A stretch of DNA of 26,533 bases from JAULUH01 sp032111745. GTDB lineage: Bacteria > Chloroflexota > Anaerolineae > JAAEKA01. A program made the translations under genes and the position numbers. Positions within the stretch are counted from its first letter, which is position 1; every line of letters begins with the position of its first letter. Shown here one piece after another: positions 6,952-15,528 of the stretch. The stretch lies in contig JAULUH010000443.1 in assembly GCA_032111745.1 (NCBI GenBank), positions 1 to 26,533 on the forward strand. Reading direction: 5' to 3'. Under the pieces are notes generated by a model, which was not told the origin of the DNA, made no database searches, and saw nothing but the letters and a program-made list of their open reading frames with translations.

Positions 6952-8547
6952 ATGCACAGGAAATGGCTTGCGCTTTGTTTTCTATTGCTCATCCTGGGCG
7001 TTCCGATCCAGGCCAACAGCTCATCCATAGGCGACGTGATGCGAGCGGGTACTATCACGGAGCACGGGCACCTGGAGTTGATTTGGCCAGACCCCGTTGA
7101 GCGCGGAGACAGCGCCGCCATGTCTGCTCGCCTGATCACTCGCACCGATGGACCCGTGGAGCTGCGCTTTGCCGAGCCTTTACCCCTCACCATCGACCGG
7201 CTCATCGAGCTGCGCGGCCAGTCCGTCAATGTACACGGGTATTGGCTGCCTGATGATTCCAGCCAGCGCTCCCTGCTGGTCACCAACATACAGCCCGCGC
7301 TGGCAGCCACAGCTCCCAGGCTGACGGGCTCTCAGCCCTGGGTCACCGTGCTATGCAAATTCGGCGATGTGGCGGCTGAGCCCCGGCCCGTCTCCTATTT
7401 TCAGGGCATGTACGCCAGCAGCACGCCAGGGCTGGACCACTACTGGCGCGAGCTGTCTTTCGGCCTGCTCAACGTCGCCGGCAGTGGCTCGGTCAACCAG
7501 TGGTACGTCCTGCCTCAGCCCCGCTCCTACTATGTCTACGACCGGGATGGCAATGGCCGGCCGGACTTCGACATCGACCGCGCAACTCGTGACTGCACCG
7601 GCGTGGCCGACGCCGCCGTGTCCTATCCCAGCTACGCCGGCCTAAACCTCATGTTCAACCACGAGCTCGACGGCTCGGCGTACGGTGGCACCACCTACCT
7701 GACCCTGGACGGCGTCAGCCGCAGCTGGATGGTGGCCTTCCTGCCTCCCTGGGCATACCTGGACCTGGCGCCTACCGCCCACGAGATGGGTCACGGCTTT
7801 GGCCTGCCTCACTCGTCGGGCCAATACGGCGACTGGTATGACAACCAGTGGGATGTGATGAGCGACACTTTCAGCAACTGCGGCCCTCATGATGACCCGA
7901 CCTATGGCTGTCTCGGCCAGCACACGGTCTCTTATCACAAGGACATCGAGGGCTGGATCAACCCGGCCCACAGGATTACGGTAGCGCCCGGCCAACAGGC
8001 CACTATCACCCTGGAGCAGCTGGAGTCATCTCCTCCGGCGAACACCCAGATGGCCCGCGTCCCCATCGACGGTTCCGACACCCACTTCTATACCCTGGAA
8101 GCGCGCCGGCAGACCGGCTACGACGTGCGCATGCCGGGCCAGGCGGTGATCATCCACGAGGTGGACAGCACCCGCCAAACCCCCGCCCAGGTCATCGACG
8201 CCGACGGCAACGGTGACACCGGCGACGCCGGCACCATGTGGCGGCCGGGGGAGACCTTTTCTGACGCTACGAGCCAGATTCTCATCACCGTGTGGTCTGA
8301 GACGGCTACCGGCTTCGTAGTCGGCATCTCCAACCGGGGTGGCAGCCTGACCCCGCCTGCTACCGTCACCCCTATGCCGACGGCCACGCCGACGGCGACC
8401 GCCACGCAAACCTCGACGCCGCCGGCCACGCCGACGGCCACCCAAACCTCAACGCCGACGGCGACGTCAACTGCAGTAGCCGCCCCATCACCAACCCGGC
8501 CAATCACCACCCATTTGCCGTTGATTTTGCGACATCCAGAGCAATAG
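6952..8547 (+). CDS. Secreted M6-like zinc metalloprotease with Thr/Pro tail
   Basis: From ATG 6952 the product has 531 residues and begins with a classical signal peptide (MHRKWLALC..., cleavage likely after PIQA). An in-frame ATG at 6889 would add 21 polar residues and is less likely. The zinc site HEMGHGFGLPH has His277, Glu278, His281 and His287, and is followed by a Met-turn WDVMSD, which places it with metzincin-type M6/immune-inhibitor-A-like proteases. The C-terminal 60-70 residues are a TPTAT-rich low-complexity linker ending in THLPLILRHPEQ, a hydrophobic tail motif typical of secreted Chloroflexota proteins as I recall them. Its likely role is degradation of extracellular protein. 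The out-of-frame ribosome site upstream makes translation initiation here uncertain. Confidence 0.85.
   Translation: MHRKWLALCFLLLILGVPIQANSSSIGDVMRAGTITEHGHLELIWPDPVERGDSAAMSARLITRTDGPVELRFAEPLPLTIDRLIELRGQSVNVHGYWLPDDSSQRSLLVTNIQPALAATAPRLTGSQPWVTVLCKFGDVAAEPRPVSYFQGMYASSTPGLDHYWRELSFGLLNVAGSGSVNQWYVLPQPRSYYVYDRDGNGRPDFDIDRATRDCTGVADAAVSYPSYAGLNLMFNHELDGSAYGGTTYLTLDGVSRSWMVAFLPPWAYLDLAPTAHEMGHGFGLPHSSGQYGDWYDNQWDVMSDTFSNCGPHDDPTYGCLGQHTVSYHKDIEGWINPAHRITVAPGQQATITLEQLESSPPANTQMARVPIDGSDTHFYTLEARRQTGYDVRMPGQAVIIHEVDSTRQTPAQVIDADGNGDTGDAGTMWRPGETFSDATSQILITVWSETATGFVVGISNRGGSLTPPATVTPMPTATPTATATQTSTPPATPTATQTSTPTATSTAVAAPSPTRPITTHLPLILRHPEQ
8362..8500 (+). repeat. Low-complexity Thr/Pro/Ala codon repeats
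   Basis: Repeated ACG-CCG-ACG-GCG-type codons encode a TPTATPTATATQTST-like stretch in the protease gene. It is a cell-surface linker, not an independent element. Confidence 0.8.
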
Positions 8548-8628
8548 CCCTTTGACCACCTCCAGTTGTCGATGGTCTCATTCGTTCCTGCTGTCCTTGG
8601 GCTGTAGTTATGCCCTTGACAACCCGCG

Positions 8629-8643
8629 TGCTACAATAGCTCC
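8629..8643 (+). promoter_or_regulatory. Extended -10 promoter, apparently leaderless
   Basis: TG-C-TACAAT with the hexamer at 8632-8637 is followed by AGCTCC and the ATG at 8644. This is base for base almost the same layout as at 1520-1537, with 6 bases between the hexamer and ATG. There is no Shine-Dalgarno sequence. Nothing else was seen in the 96-bp gap. Confidence 0.55.
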
Positions 8644-9174
8644 ATGAACCAATTGCCGACCGAGCCATCCCCTTCCCCAACCAAGGACCTGCTACGCCAG
8701 AAGCTCGATAGCTCTAGAGCCTACCTGCTCTCCGTGGCTGCCCACATCGGGCCGGATACGGTCTTGTCATCCACCGAGAATCCCCTGTGGAACGTGCACG
8801 ATCTGTTGGCTCACCTGGCTGGAGCCGAACGCGGGCTGCAAGCCACCATCCAACGCTTTCTGCTGGACCAGCCCCTGCCTGGGGACTTCAGCCTTGAAAG
8901 GTGGAACCAACGCCAGGTGGAGAAACGCCAACAGGAGGCTGTCGAGGGGCTCCTGGAGAGCCTGGCCGCCAGCCGCCAAGATACCCTGGCCCTGCTGGAC
9001 AGCCTCTCTGAGGACCAGCTGGCCATGCCGGGAACCCACCCGGCCGGTATCGACACTACTGTGGCTGGTATCTTTCGCATCGTGGCCCTGCACGAGCGGG
9101 ACCACGGCGGGGAAATCGCCCGTGCCCTGGGCCTGCCGGTAGGCGAACGCGTTGACTGGCGCGATATCGGTTGA
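8644..9174 (+). CDS. DinB-fold protein
   Basis: The 176-residue product is a predicted four-helix bundle of the DinB/YfiT superfamily, whose members bind a metal with three His residues and include thiol-dependent transferases. Candidate ligands are His57 (WNVHDLLAHLAGAER) and the pair His150/His154 (ALHERDHGGEIA), in the usual positions. The substrate is unknown. It appears to be a single gene with its own leaderless-type promoter. Its stop lies only 11 bp from the stop of the convergent pgl gene, with no terminator hairpin between them. Confidence 0.85.
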   Translation: MNQLPTEPSPSPTKDLLRQKLDSSRAYLLSVAAHIGPDTVLSSTENPLWNVHDLLAHLAGAERGLQATIQRFLLDQPLPGDFSLERWNQRQVEKRQQEAVEGLLESLAASRQDTLALLDSLSEDQLAMPGTHPAGIDTTVAGIFRIVALHERDHGGEIARALGLPVGERVDWRDIG

Positions 9175-9185
9175 GCACGCCGTCG

Positions 9186-9911
9186 TCAGCTGCCAATCGC
9201 GGCGCGGTCCACGAGCCACAGCACCCGGCCGCTGGCCGGCTGCACGCGCTGGACGGGGAAGGGCAGATCCTCGGGCGGGGCCAATACCCGGTGCAACATG
9301 GAGCGCTTGCTGGCACCTGTAACGAGGAACATAGCCACCTCCATGGCTTCCATGGCCGGAAAGGTCAGGGTAATGCGCTCGGGATGGCGGTCCTCGTAGA
9401 CTGCCCTGTTCGGAACCACCAGCCGCTGCTGCTCCAACAGGGCTGGAGTACCGGGGAACAGCGATGCCGTGTGGCCGTCAGTGCCCATTCCCAGGAGGAT
9501 GAGGTCCAGCAGCGGCTCGCCCGGCCGGCGTTGATCCACCAGCATAGCCTCGTACTGCCTGGCGGCCGCGTCAGGGTCACCCGCTACGTAGGGCACCGGA
9601 TGGATCTGGACCCCAGGGATGGCGGCCTCAGCCAGCAAGGCAATTCCCTGGTTGTCGTTCCGGCCGGGGTCGCCAGACGGCAAATGGCGCTCGTCACCCC
9701 AATAAAGGTGGCTCGCCTCCCACGGCATGCGAGATAGATAAGGCTCGGCTACCAGCAGGCGATAGAGGGCGCCCGGTGTTTCGCCTCCGGACAGGGCAAT
9801 GCGGAAGCGGCCGCGACGGCCCACGGCCTCCTGGGCTATCTCCGCCACCCGCTGCGCTGCCTCCTGGGCCACCGCCTGGGGATCTGCTCGCACCAGCAAG
9901 TCGAAGTTCAT
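9186..9911 (-). CDS. pgl: 6-phosphogluconolactonase
   Basis: This enzyme hydrolyses 6-phosphogluconolactone to 6-phosphogluconate, the second step of the oxidative pentose-phosphate pathway. The 241-residue product has the family motifs LSGGETPGALYRLL near the N-terminus, LYWGDERHLPSGDPGRND in the middle, and LLGMGTDGHTASLFPG carrying the catalytic His region. It is the SOL/DevB type. It is the last gene of the tkt-rpiB-tal-zwf-pgl operon, starting 3 bp after the zwf stop, so it follows the enzyme that makes its substrate. Confidence 0.95.
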   Translation of the reverse strand: MNFDLLVRADPQAVAQEAAQRVAEIAQEAVGRRGRFRIALSGGETPGALYRLLVAEPYLSRMPWEASHLYWGDERHLPSGDPGRNDNQGIALLAEAAIPGVQIHPVPYVAGDPDAAARQYEAMLVDQRRPGEPLLDLILLGMGTDGHTASLFPGTPALLEQQRLVVPNRAVYEDRHPERITLTFPAMEAMEVAMFLVTGASKRSMLHRVLAPPEDLPFPVQRVQPASGRVLWLVDRAAIGS

Positions 9912-9914
9912 CGA

Positions 9915-11462
9915 TCAGGCCCCGGCACAGCCAGGCAGCCAGCGGTTGCCGTCGCCAGCCAGCAGCTCGTCCGCCTCCAACGGCCCCCAGGTGCCAGGCT
10001 CGTAGAAGGCCAGGGCGGGTTGGCCAGCTTCCCAACCCGCGAGGATAGGATCGACGATGCGCCAGGAGAGCTCGATCTCGTCGCTGCGCGCGAACAGGGA
10101 TGCATCTCCCTGGAGCGCGTCCACCAGGAGCCGCTCGTAGGCGTCGGGCAGCGCGTCGTCGCCGAACTTGGTGTCATATTGAAACGCCATGTCCACCGGC
10201 CGGGTCTTCATGCCCGCGCCAGGCACCTTCATCTCGAATCCCAGGTGAATCCCCTCGTCGGGTTGGATGCAGATCATCAGCTTGTTGGGGGGCATATCAA
10301 GGCCTGACGCGTGGGGAAAGAACAGGTGCGGTGCTTCCTTGAAGCGTACCACGATGTCCGTGCACTTGGTCTTCAACAGCTTGCCAGAACGCACATAGAA
10401 CGGCACGCCCTGCCAGCGCCAGTTGTCCACGAACAAACGCAGCGCCGCATAGGTCGCCGTCTCTGAGTCTGCTGGCACAGCTTCTGTCTCGCGATAGGTA
10501 GGGCTATTGCCATCGGTAGAGCGATACTGCGCACGCACGCTCATCGTGGCCACGTCCTGCGGCTCGACTTGACGCAGGGCCTCCAACACCTTGACCTTTT
10601 CGTTGCGCAGCGCTGTGGCGTTGAAGGCCACGGGTGGCTCCATGGCTGTCAGCGTCAGCAGCTGCAGGACATGGTTCTGTATCATGTCCCGCATCACCCC
10701 GGCCTGGTCATAGTAGCCGCCCCGGCGGCCGACGCCAACGCTCTCGGCCACGGTGATCTGCACTGCGTCCACGTAGTTACGATTCCATAGGGGCTCGAAG
10801 ATGGCATTGGCAAAGCGGAAGACCAACAGGTTTTGGACGGTCTCCTTGCCCAGATAATGGTCGATACGATAGATCTGGTCTTCGTCGAAGGCTGCGTGCA
10901 GGCAGTGGTTCAGCTCACGTGCTGAAGGCAGATCACGGCCAAAGGGCTTCTCCACGACGATGCGGCGCCAACCGCCATCGCTCTGGGCCAGACCGGCCAC
11001 GCCCAGCTGCGTGACGATAGGGGTGTACAGCTGTGGAGGCGTAGCGAGGTAGAACAGGCAGTTGCCGCTGCCCGTTTCGGCCTCGAATTGCTGCAACAGC
11101 CCTGCCAGGTGCCGGTAGCTCTCTGGGTCGTCGTAGGTAATGGACAGGTAGTGGAAGCGACCAGCAAACTCATCCCAGCGCTGGCATTCCTCCGCGGTAA
11201 TGCGGCTGTGGGCCTGGACACCTGTCCGCAACTGGTCCCGAAACTCCTCATCGCTCAGTGGGCTGCGGGCCAGACCGAGTACCATGGACCCTTCAGGGAT
11301 CAGGTCCTGACAGGCCAGTGCATGCAGGGCCGGCACCAGCTTGCGCTGCGTCAGGTCACCCGAAGCGCCGAAAATGACGATGGCTACCGGCCTGGCTGCG
11401 GCAGCGCGCGTGCGCTCCTGGTGCAGGAGCGCACTGGGGGGCGATTGATTGCTGTCAGCCAT
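9915..11462 (-). CDS. zwf: Glucose-6-phosphate 1-dehydrogenase
   Basis: This enzyme oxidises glucose 6-phosphate to the lactone and makes NADPH. The ATG at 11462 (MADSNQ) is chosen because it leaves 10 bp after the tal stop and gives 515 residues, close to the family norm. The longer open frame to 11612 reads into tal and has a non-coding composition. The nucleotide-binding GASGDLTQRKL, the EKPFGRD block and the active-site RIDHYLGKE with His202 are intact. The first residues (about 2-22) are a poorly conserved polar extension. No opcA gene, which partners zwf in cyanobacteria and actinobacteria, is present here. Confidence 0.96.
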   Translation of the reverse strand: MADSNQSPPSALLHQERTRAAAARPVAIVIFGASGDLTQRKLVPALHALACQDLIPEGSMVLGLARSPLSDEEFRDQLRTGVQAHSRITAEECQRWDEFAGRFHYLSITYDDPESYRHLAGLLQQFEAETGSGNCLFYLATPPQLYTPIVTQLGVAGLAQSDGGWRRIVVEKPFGRDLPSARELNHCLHAAFDEDQIYRIDHYLGKETVQNLLVFRFANAIFEPLWNRNYVDAVQITVAESVGVGRRGGYYDQAGVMRDMIQNHVLQLLTLTAMEPPVAFNATALRNEKVKVLEALRQVEPQDVATMSVRAQYRSTDGNSPTYRETEAVPADSETATYAALRLFVDNWRWQGVPFYVRSGKLLKTKCTDIVVRFKEAPHLFFPHASGLDMPPNKLMICIQPDEGIHLGFEMKVPGAGMKTRPVDMAFQYDTKFGDDALPDAYERLLVDALQGDASLFARSDEIELSWRIVDPILAGWEAGQPALAFYEPGTWGPLEADELLAGDGNRWLPGCAGA

Positions 11463-11472
11463 GAGGAAGCCC

Positions 11473-12606
11473 CTAGGCCGGCGCCAGGGCTGCACGCTTG
11501 GCGGCGATGACGTCCAGCAGCTGATCGTAGGACCTGACAAAGGCCGCCACGCCCTGCTCCAACACCTCACCGGTGATCTCTTCCAGGTTGATGCCGGCGG
11601 CCTCCAGGCCATTGAGCCTGGCCTGGGCGTCGGCCAGCCCCTCCATCACCGTAGTCCCGCGCACCACCCCATGGTCGCGAAAGGCCTTGAGGGTGGCATC
11701 CGGAACGGTGTTGACGGTGTCGGGACCAACCAGCTCGGCCACGTACATGGTGTCGGGATAGGCGGGATTCTTGGTGCCGGTGCTGGCCCACAGCAGGCGC
11801 TGTACCCTGGCGCCCTTGGCGCGCAGGGCATCGATACGCGAGCCACTGAAGATCTCCTGAAACAGCGCATAGGCCAGCTTGCTGTTGGCGATGGCGGTCT
11901 GGCCCAGTAGCGCCCGCAACTGCCGCAGCTCCTCTGGATCCTCGGTGGCGGCCATCCGAGCTTCGAGGCGCCGATCCGCCGCGGTGTCGATGCGACTGAC
12001 AAAGAAGCTGGCCACCGAAGCCACCCTACTCACGTCGCCACCCCCGGCGGCCAGCCGCTCCAGGCCACGTACATAGGCCCGGGCTGCGGCCTCATAGGTC
12101 GAGCGGGCAAAGAGCAGGGTCACATTGACGTTGATGCCACTGCCGATCAGCTCCTCGATAGCCGGGATGCCCTCGGGAGTGCCGGGCACCTTGATCATCA
12201 GGTTAGGCCGGTCGACCGTCGCAAAGAGGCGACGAGCCTCGGCGATCGTGACTGAGGTATCAGATGCCAGGTGGGGCGACACCTCCAGGCTGGCATATCC
12301 ATCCAGACCGCCAGTGCGCTCATAGACCGGCCGCAGGAGGTCACAGGCGTGGCGGATATCGTCGATAGCCAGCGCCTCGTAGATGCGCTCCACGCTGCGG
12401 CCCTCGGCCGCCAGCTCGGCAATGGCGGGATCGTAGTCGTCGCTGCCCCCGATAGCTTTCTCAAAAATCGAGGGGTTGGAGGTCAGGCCCAGCACGCCGT
12501 CCTCGGCGATCATCCGAGCCAGCTCGCCGTTCTCTAGCAGCCTGCGCTCGATGTTGTCGTACCAGATGCTTTGGCCGTACTGCTGCAATTCAATCAACGG
12601 ATTCAC
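11473..12606 (-). CDS. tal: Transaldolase
   Basis: This enzyme transfers a dihydroxyacetone unit between sedoheptulose 7-phosphate and glyceraldehyde 3-phosphate. The 377-residue length marks the longer transaldolase subfamily found in actinobacteria and related phyla. Motifs are GLTSNPSIFEKAI near residue 40 and LMIKVPGTPEG with the Schiff-base Lys139, then NVTLLFA. The start is GTG at 12606 with GAGGAG just upstream; the protein begins MNPLIELQQYGQS, a typical N-terminus. It lies 58 bp after rpiB, the widest gap in the operon. In some cyanobacteria and plants tal is fused to glucose-6-phosphate isomerase; there is no fusion here. Confidence 0.96.
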   Translation of the reverse strand: MNPLIELQQYGQSIWYDNIERRLLENGELARMIAEDGVLGLTSNPSIFEKAIGGSDDYDPAIAELAAEGRSVERIYEALAIDDIRHACDLLRPVYERTGGLDGYASLEVSPHLASDTSVTIAEARRLFATVDRPNLMIKVPGTPEGIPAIEELIGSGINVNVTLLFARSTYEAAARAYVRGLERLAAGGGDVSRVASVASFFVSRIDTAADRRLEARMAATEDPEELRQLRALLGQTAIANSKLAYALFQEIFSGSRIDALRAKGARVQRLLWASTGTKNPAYPDTMYVAELVGPDTVNTVPDATLKAFRDHGVVRGTTVMEGLADAQARLNGLEAAGINLEEITGEVLEQGVAAFVRSYDQLLDVIAAKRAALAPA

Positions 12607-12664
12607 AGGTCACTCCTCTCTAGTCACCACTCCCGAAGGGCTCTTGCTGCGCCTCAAGGACTAT

Positions 12665-13108
12665 TCAGGTATCGCGGGCCAGGACTTTGTTCAGACGGCG
12701 CAAAAAGCGCTCGTCATCTTGAAAGCGTGCAGCCAGGAACGCCTGGATGAGCTCCCGAGCCAGCTCCACGCCGATGATCCGGGCGCCGAGACACAACACA
12801 TTCATATCGTCGTGCTCCACACCCTGCCGTGCCGAATAGGTGTCATGGCACAGCCCGGCCCGGATCCCCACCAGCTTGTTGGCGGCGATGCTGGCGCCCA
12901 CGCCGCTGCCACAGATGACGATGCCTCGCTCGGCCTGGCCAGCCTGCAACGCCTCGCCTACTTTGAACGCGAAGTCCGGATAGTCGTCGTTGCGATCATA
13001 GGTATACGCGCCCAGGTCGATCACCTGGTGCCCGGCCTCCTGCAACCAGGCCACCATCGCGTTCTTTAGCTCAAATCCACCGTGATCAGCGCCAACAACG
13101 ATCTGCAT
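12665..13108 (-). CDS. rpiB: Ribose-5-phosphate isomerase B
   Basis: This enzyme interconverts ribulose 5-phosphate and ribose 5-phosphate. The 147-residue product fits the RpiB/LacAB family. Active-site features are present: Asp8-His9 in VGADHGG, Cys66 in ICGSGVGASIAANK as catalytic base, and His99 in GVEHDDMNVLCLG. It starts one base after the tkt stop, so translation is probably coupled. RpiB enzymes can also act on allose 6-phosphate, but the operon context points to the pentose-phosphate role. Confidence 0.96.
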   Translation of the reverse strand: MQIVVGADHGGFELKNAMVAWLQEAGHQVIDLGAYTYDRNDDYPDFAFKVGEALQAGQAERGIVICGSGVGASIAANKLVGIRAGLCHDTYSARQGVEHDDMNVLCLGARIIGVELARELIQAFLAARFQDDERFLRRLNKVLARDT

Positions 13109-13109
13109 A

Positions 13110-15125
13110 CTACTTCACCACTTTCAAGGCAGCATCGACGATACGATCGACCGTCAGCACAAGATTCTCATAGACCGTCTTGTAAGGTGCCGAAGCCCCA
13201 AAGCGGTTGATACCAATGGTCACACCATGGCTGCCCGTGTAGCGGTCCCAGCCCAGGGTCACACCGGCCTCAATGGATACCCGGGCGTTTACCTCGGCCG
13301 GTAACACCTGGTGACGATAGGCTTCTGGTTGAACCTCAAACAGCTCCCAACTGGGCAGGCTCACGACCCTGGCCGCAATACCCTCTGCAGCCAGAACCTC
13401 ACGGGCCACCACAGCCAGGTGCACCTCGGAGCCGGCAGCAATCAGGATCACGCGCCGGCCTGCTCCGCCTTCAGGCCAGTCGGCTACGACGTAGCCGCCC
13501 AGGCCAACGCCCTGGGCCGGATCTTCGCTGGTGCCAGCCAGAGTGGGAAGATTCTGGCGCGTCAGGAGCAGCGCCACAGGGCTCCGGCGCTGGGCGATGG
13601 CCACGCGCCAGGCGGCCACGGTTTCCCGGGCATCCGCAGGGCGGAGCACCAGCAGGTTAGGGATCGCCCGCAGAGCCACAGCGTGCTCTACCGGCTGGTG
13701 GGTGGGCCCATCTTCACCCACGCCGATGCTGTCGTGGGTGAAGATCCAGATGGGAGCGATGCCCATCAAGGCTGACAGCCGCAAGGCGCCGCGCATGTAA
13801 TCCGAGAACACCAGAAATGTGGCACCATAGGGCCGCACACCACCGTGCAACATCATACCATTGACAATACCGCCCATGCCGTGCTCTCGCACACCAAAGC
13901 GCAGGTTGCGGTTCTCGTAGGCGCCGGCCTGAAAATCGCCTGATCCCTTGATCAGGGTCTTATTGGAGGGTGCCAGGTCCGCAGATCCCCCTATGAGCTC
14001 GGGCAGGCGCACCGCCAGGGCGTTGATCACTGCACCGGAAACGTTGCGAGTCGCCTCCCCTTTGGGATTGGGCTCGTACCGTGGCAGGTTGTCATCCCAG
14101 CCTGCGGGGAGCTCCCCTGCCTGCCGGCGCTGCCAATCCGCCGCCAACTGGGGGCACTCAGCAGCGTAGGCAGCGAATTTTGCCTGCCAGGTCGCCTGGG
14201 CCGCAGCCCCCTGCTCCAACGCCCTCCTGAAGTGCTTGAGGACGTCGTCGGGCACGTTAAAGGCCGGCTCGGTGGGCCAGCCCAGGTTCTCCTTGGCTCG
14301 CACGACTTCGTCAGGCCCCAAGGGCTCGCCGTGCACACCGGCCGTGTTCTGCCTGTTGGGGCTGCCATAGCCGATGATGGTGCGCACGGCGATGATCGAC
14401 GGCCGCCCCGTTTCTGCCTGGGCGGCCCGGATCGCGGCGTCAATGGCATCCAGGTCGTTGCCGTCCGGCACCACCTGGGTGTGCCAGCCGTAGGCGCGGA
14501 AACGCGCCATACGGTCCTCGGTGAAGGCCAGGTCGGTGCTGCCGTCGATAGAGATATGATTGTCGTCGTACAGGTAGATCAGCTTGCCCAACCTCAGATG
14601 GCCAGCCAGCGAGGCGGCCTCAGAGGCCACCCCCTCCATCAGGTCACCGTCAGATACGATGGCATAGGTGTAATGGCCGACAATGGCATGGCCCGGCCGG
14701 TTGAAAGTGGCCGCCAGATGCGCCTCGGCCATGGCCATGCCAACCCCATTGGCGAAGCCCTGGCCCAACGGTCCCGTGGTGGTCTCCACTCCAGGAGCAT
14801 GGCCGACCTCAGGATGGCCGGGAGTCATGCTGTTCCACTGGCGAAACTGCTGCAGCTGCTCCAGGGGCAGGTCGTACCCGGTCAGATGCAAGAGGCTGTA
14901 CAGCAGCATGGACGCATGGCCGGCCGATAACACGAAACGATCACGGTCAGCCCAGGTGGGATCGGCCGGGTTATGCTTCAGAAAACGCGTCCACAGGACG
15001 TAGGCCATGGGCGCGGCCCCCATGGGTGCTCCCGGATGGCCCGAGTTGGCCTTCTGCACACCATCAACAGCCAGGAAACGCATAGTGTTAATAGCCTTTT
15101 CGGCAAACGAACGGCTTTCAGACAT
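13110..15125 (-). CDS. tkt: Transketolase
   Basis: This thiamine-diphosphate enzyme moves two-carbon ketol units in the non-oxidative pentose-phosphate pathway. The start at 15125 (MSESRSFAEKAINTMRFL) has AAAGGAG about 8 bases upstream and gives 671 residues, the usual size. A longer open frame to 15311 runs through the leader and promoter and is rejected. Motifs include NSGHPGAPMG with His30, GPLGQGFANGVGMA, the cofactor motif SDGDLMEG ending at DDNHISIDG, and DSIGVGEDGPTHQPVEH in the pyrimidine domain. It is the first gene of the operon. The leader of about 150 bases contains a possible GGGCTC/GAGCCC stem (15216-15221 with 15243-15248), too weak to call a riboswitch. Confidence 0.96.
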   Translation of the reverse strand: MSESRSFAEKAINTMRFLAVDGVQKANSGHPGAPMGAAPMAYVLWTRFLKHNPADPTWADRDRFVLSAGHASMLLYSLLHLTGYDLPLEQLQQFRQWNSMTPGHPEVGHAPGVETTTGPLGQGFANGVGMAMAEAHLAATFNRPGHAIVGHYTYAIVSDGDLMEGVASEAASLAGHLRLGKLIYLYDDNHISIDGSTDLAFTEDRMARFRAYGWHTQVVPDGNDLDAIDAAIRAAQAETGRPSIIAVRTIIGYGSPNRQNTAGVHGEPLGPDEVVRAKENLGWPTEPAFNVPDDVLKHFRRALEQGAAAQATWQAKFAAYAAECPQLAADWQRRQAGELPAGWDDNLPRYEPNPKGEATRNVSGAVINALAVRLPELIGGSADLAPSNKTLIKGSGDFQAGAYENRNLRFGVREHGMGGIVNGMMLHGGVRPYGATFLVFSDYMRGALRLSALMGIAPIWIFTHDSIGVGEDGPTHQPVEHAVALRAIPNLLVLRPADARETVAAWRVAIAQRRSPVALLLTRQNLPTLAGTSEDPAQGVGLGGYVVADWPEGGAGRRVILIAAGSEVHLAVVAREVLAAEGIAARVVSLPSWELFEVQPEAYRHQVLPAEVNARVSIEAGVTLGWDRYTGSHGVTIGINRFGASAPYKTVYENLVLTVDRIVDAALKVVK

Positions 15126-15282
15126 GAAATGTTCTCCTTTGAGTCTTTGGAGTAGGCTAATGCCACAGATCTTACGTGAGGAAAGGACACCGAGCAACCA
15201 CAGCGAAAGATCCAAGGGCTCCCGAGTTAGCGTTCTATCGGTGAGCCCGGTGTTGCCACTGCCAGCCAGCTCGGCCACAGGG

Positions 15283-15311
15283 ATTATAGCACCAGGACCG
15301 GGAAGCGCCAA
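15283..15311 (-). promoter_or_regulatory. Promoter of the pentose-phosphate operon
   Basis: On the minus strand TTGGCG (15306-15311) and a perfect TATAAT (15283-15288) are separated by 17 bases. Transcription would start near 15276, giving a tkt leader of about 150 bases. It faces away from the Crp/Fnr gene promoter. Confidence 0.75.
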
Positions 15312-15363
15312 TCATGATCACAAACCTGAACAACCTGTGCCCATGCGCGATTTCTAAACAGAC

Positions 15364-15425
15364 TGTCCAGGTTTTGACAACGTTTTTACCGCCACAATAT
15401 TAAGATTTGGTTAAAATCCTGGACA
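15364..15425. repeat. 8-bp inverted repeat flanking an AT-rich control segment
   Basis: TGTCCAGG (15364-15371) and CCTGGACA (15418-15425) are exact inverted copies 46 bases apart. They bracket an AT-rich stretch that contains a second possible promoter (TTGACA 15374-15379, TATTAA 15398-15403, 18-base spacer). The right copy ends 5 bases before the main -35 of the regulator gene, so it could be an operator half-site. No classical TTGAT/ATCAA Fnr box was seen. Confidence 0.45.
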
Positions 15426-15430
15426 AAGAC

Positions 15431-15459
15431 TTGACAGGACGAGCTATTTCGATTATAAT
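15431..15459 (+). promoter_or_regulatory. Perfect consensus sigma-70 promoter of the Crp/Fnr gene
   Basis: TTGACA (15431-15436) and TATAAT (15454-15459) are exactly 17 bases apart, a full consensus match that is rare in such GC-rich DNA. Transcription would start near 15466 with a leader of about 60 bases. Such a strong promoter is usually held down by a repressor, which makes autoregulation plausible. Confidence 0.8.
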
Positions 15460-15528
15460 GCCCATGCAAATTAAGAAAACTACTGCGACCGTTACCAGAG
15501 CCACTCTCCAACCGTAAGGAGCTGCAAC

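Noticed and set aside
8616..8637. TTGACA before the DinB-fold gene as a -35 element
   Set aside because: Only 10 bases separate it from TACAAT, too short for a sigma-70 promoter.
11463..11612. 50-codon upstream extension of zwf
   Set aside because: It reads antiphase through the end of tal, is Trp/Arg/Ser-rich and has no ribosome site; ATG 11462 gives the normal family start.
15126..15311. N-terminal extension of the transketolase frame by 62 codons
   Set aside because: It covers the promoter and leader; the family N-terminus and a good ribosome site fit the ATG at 15125.
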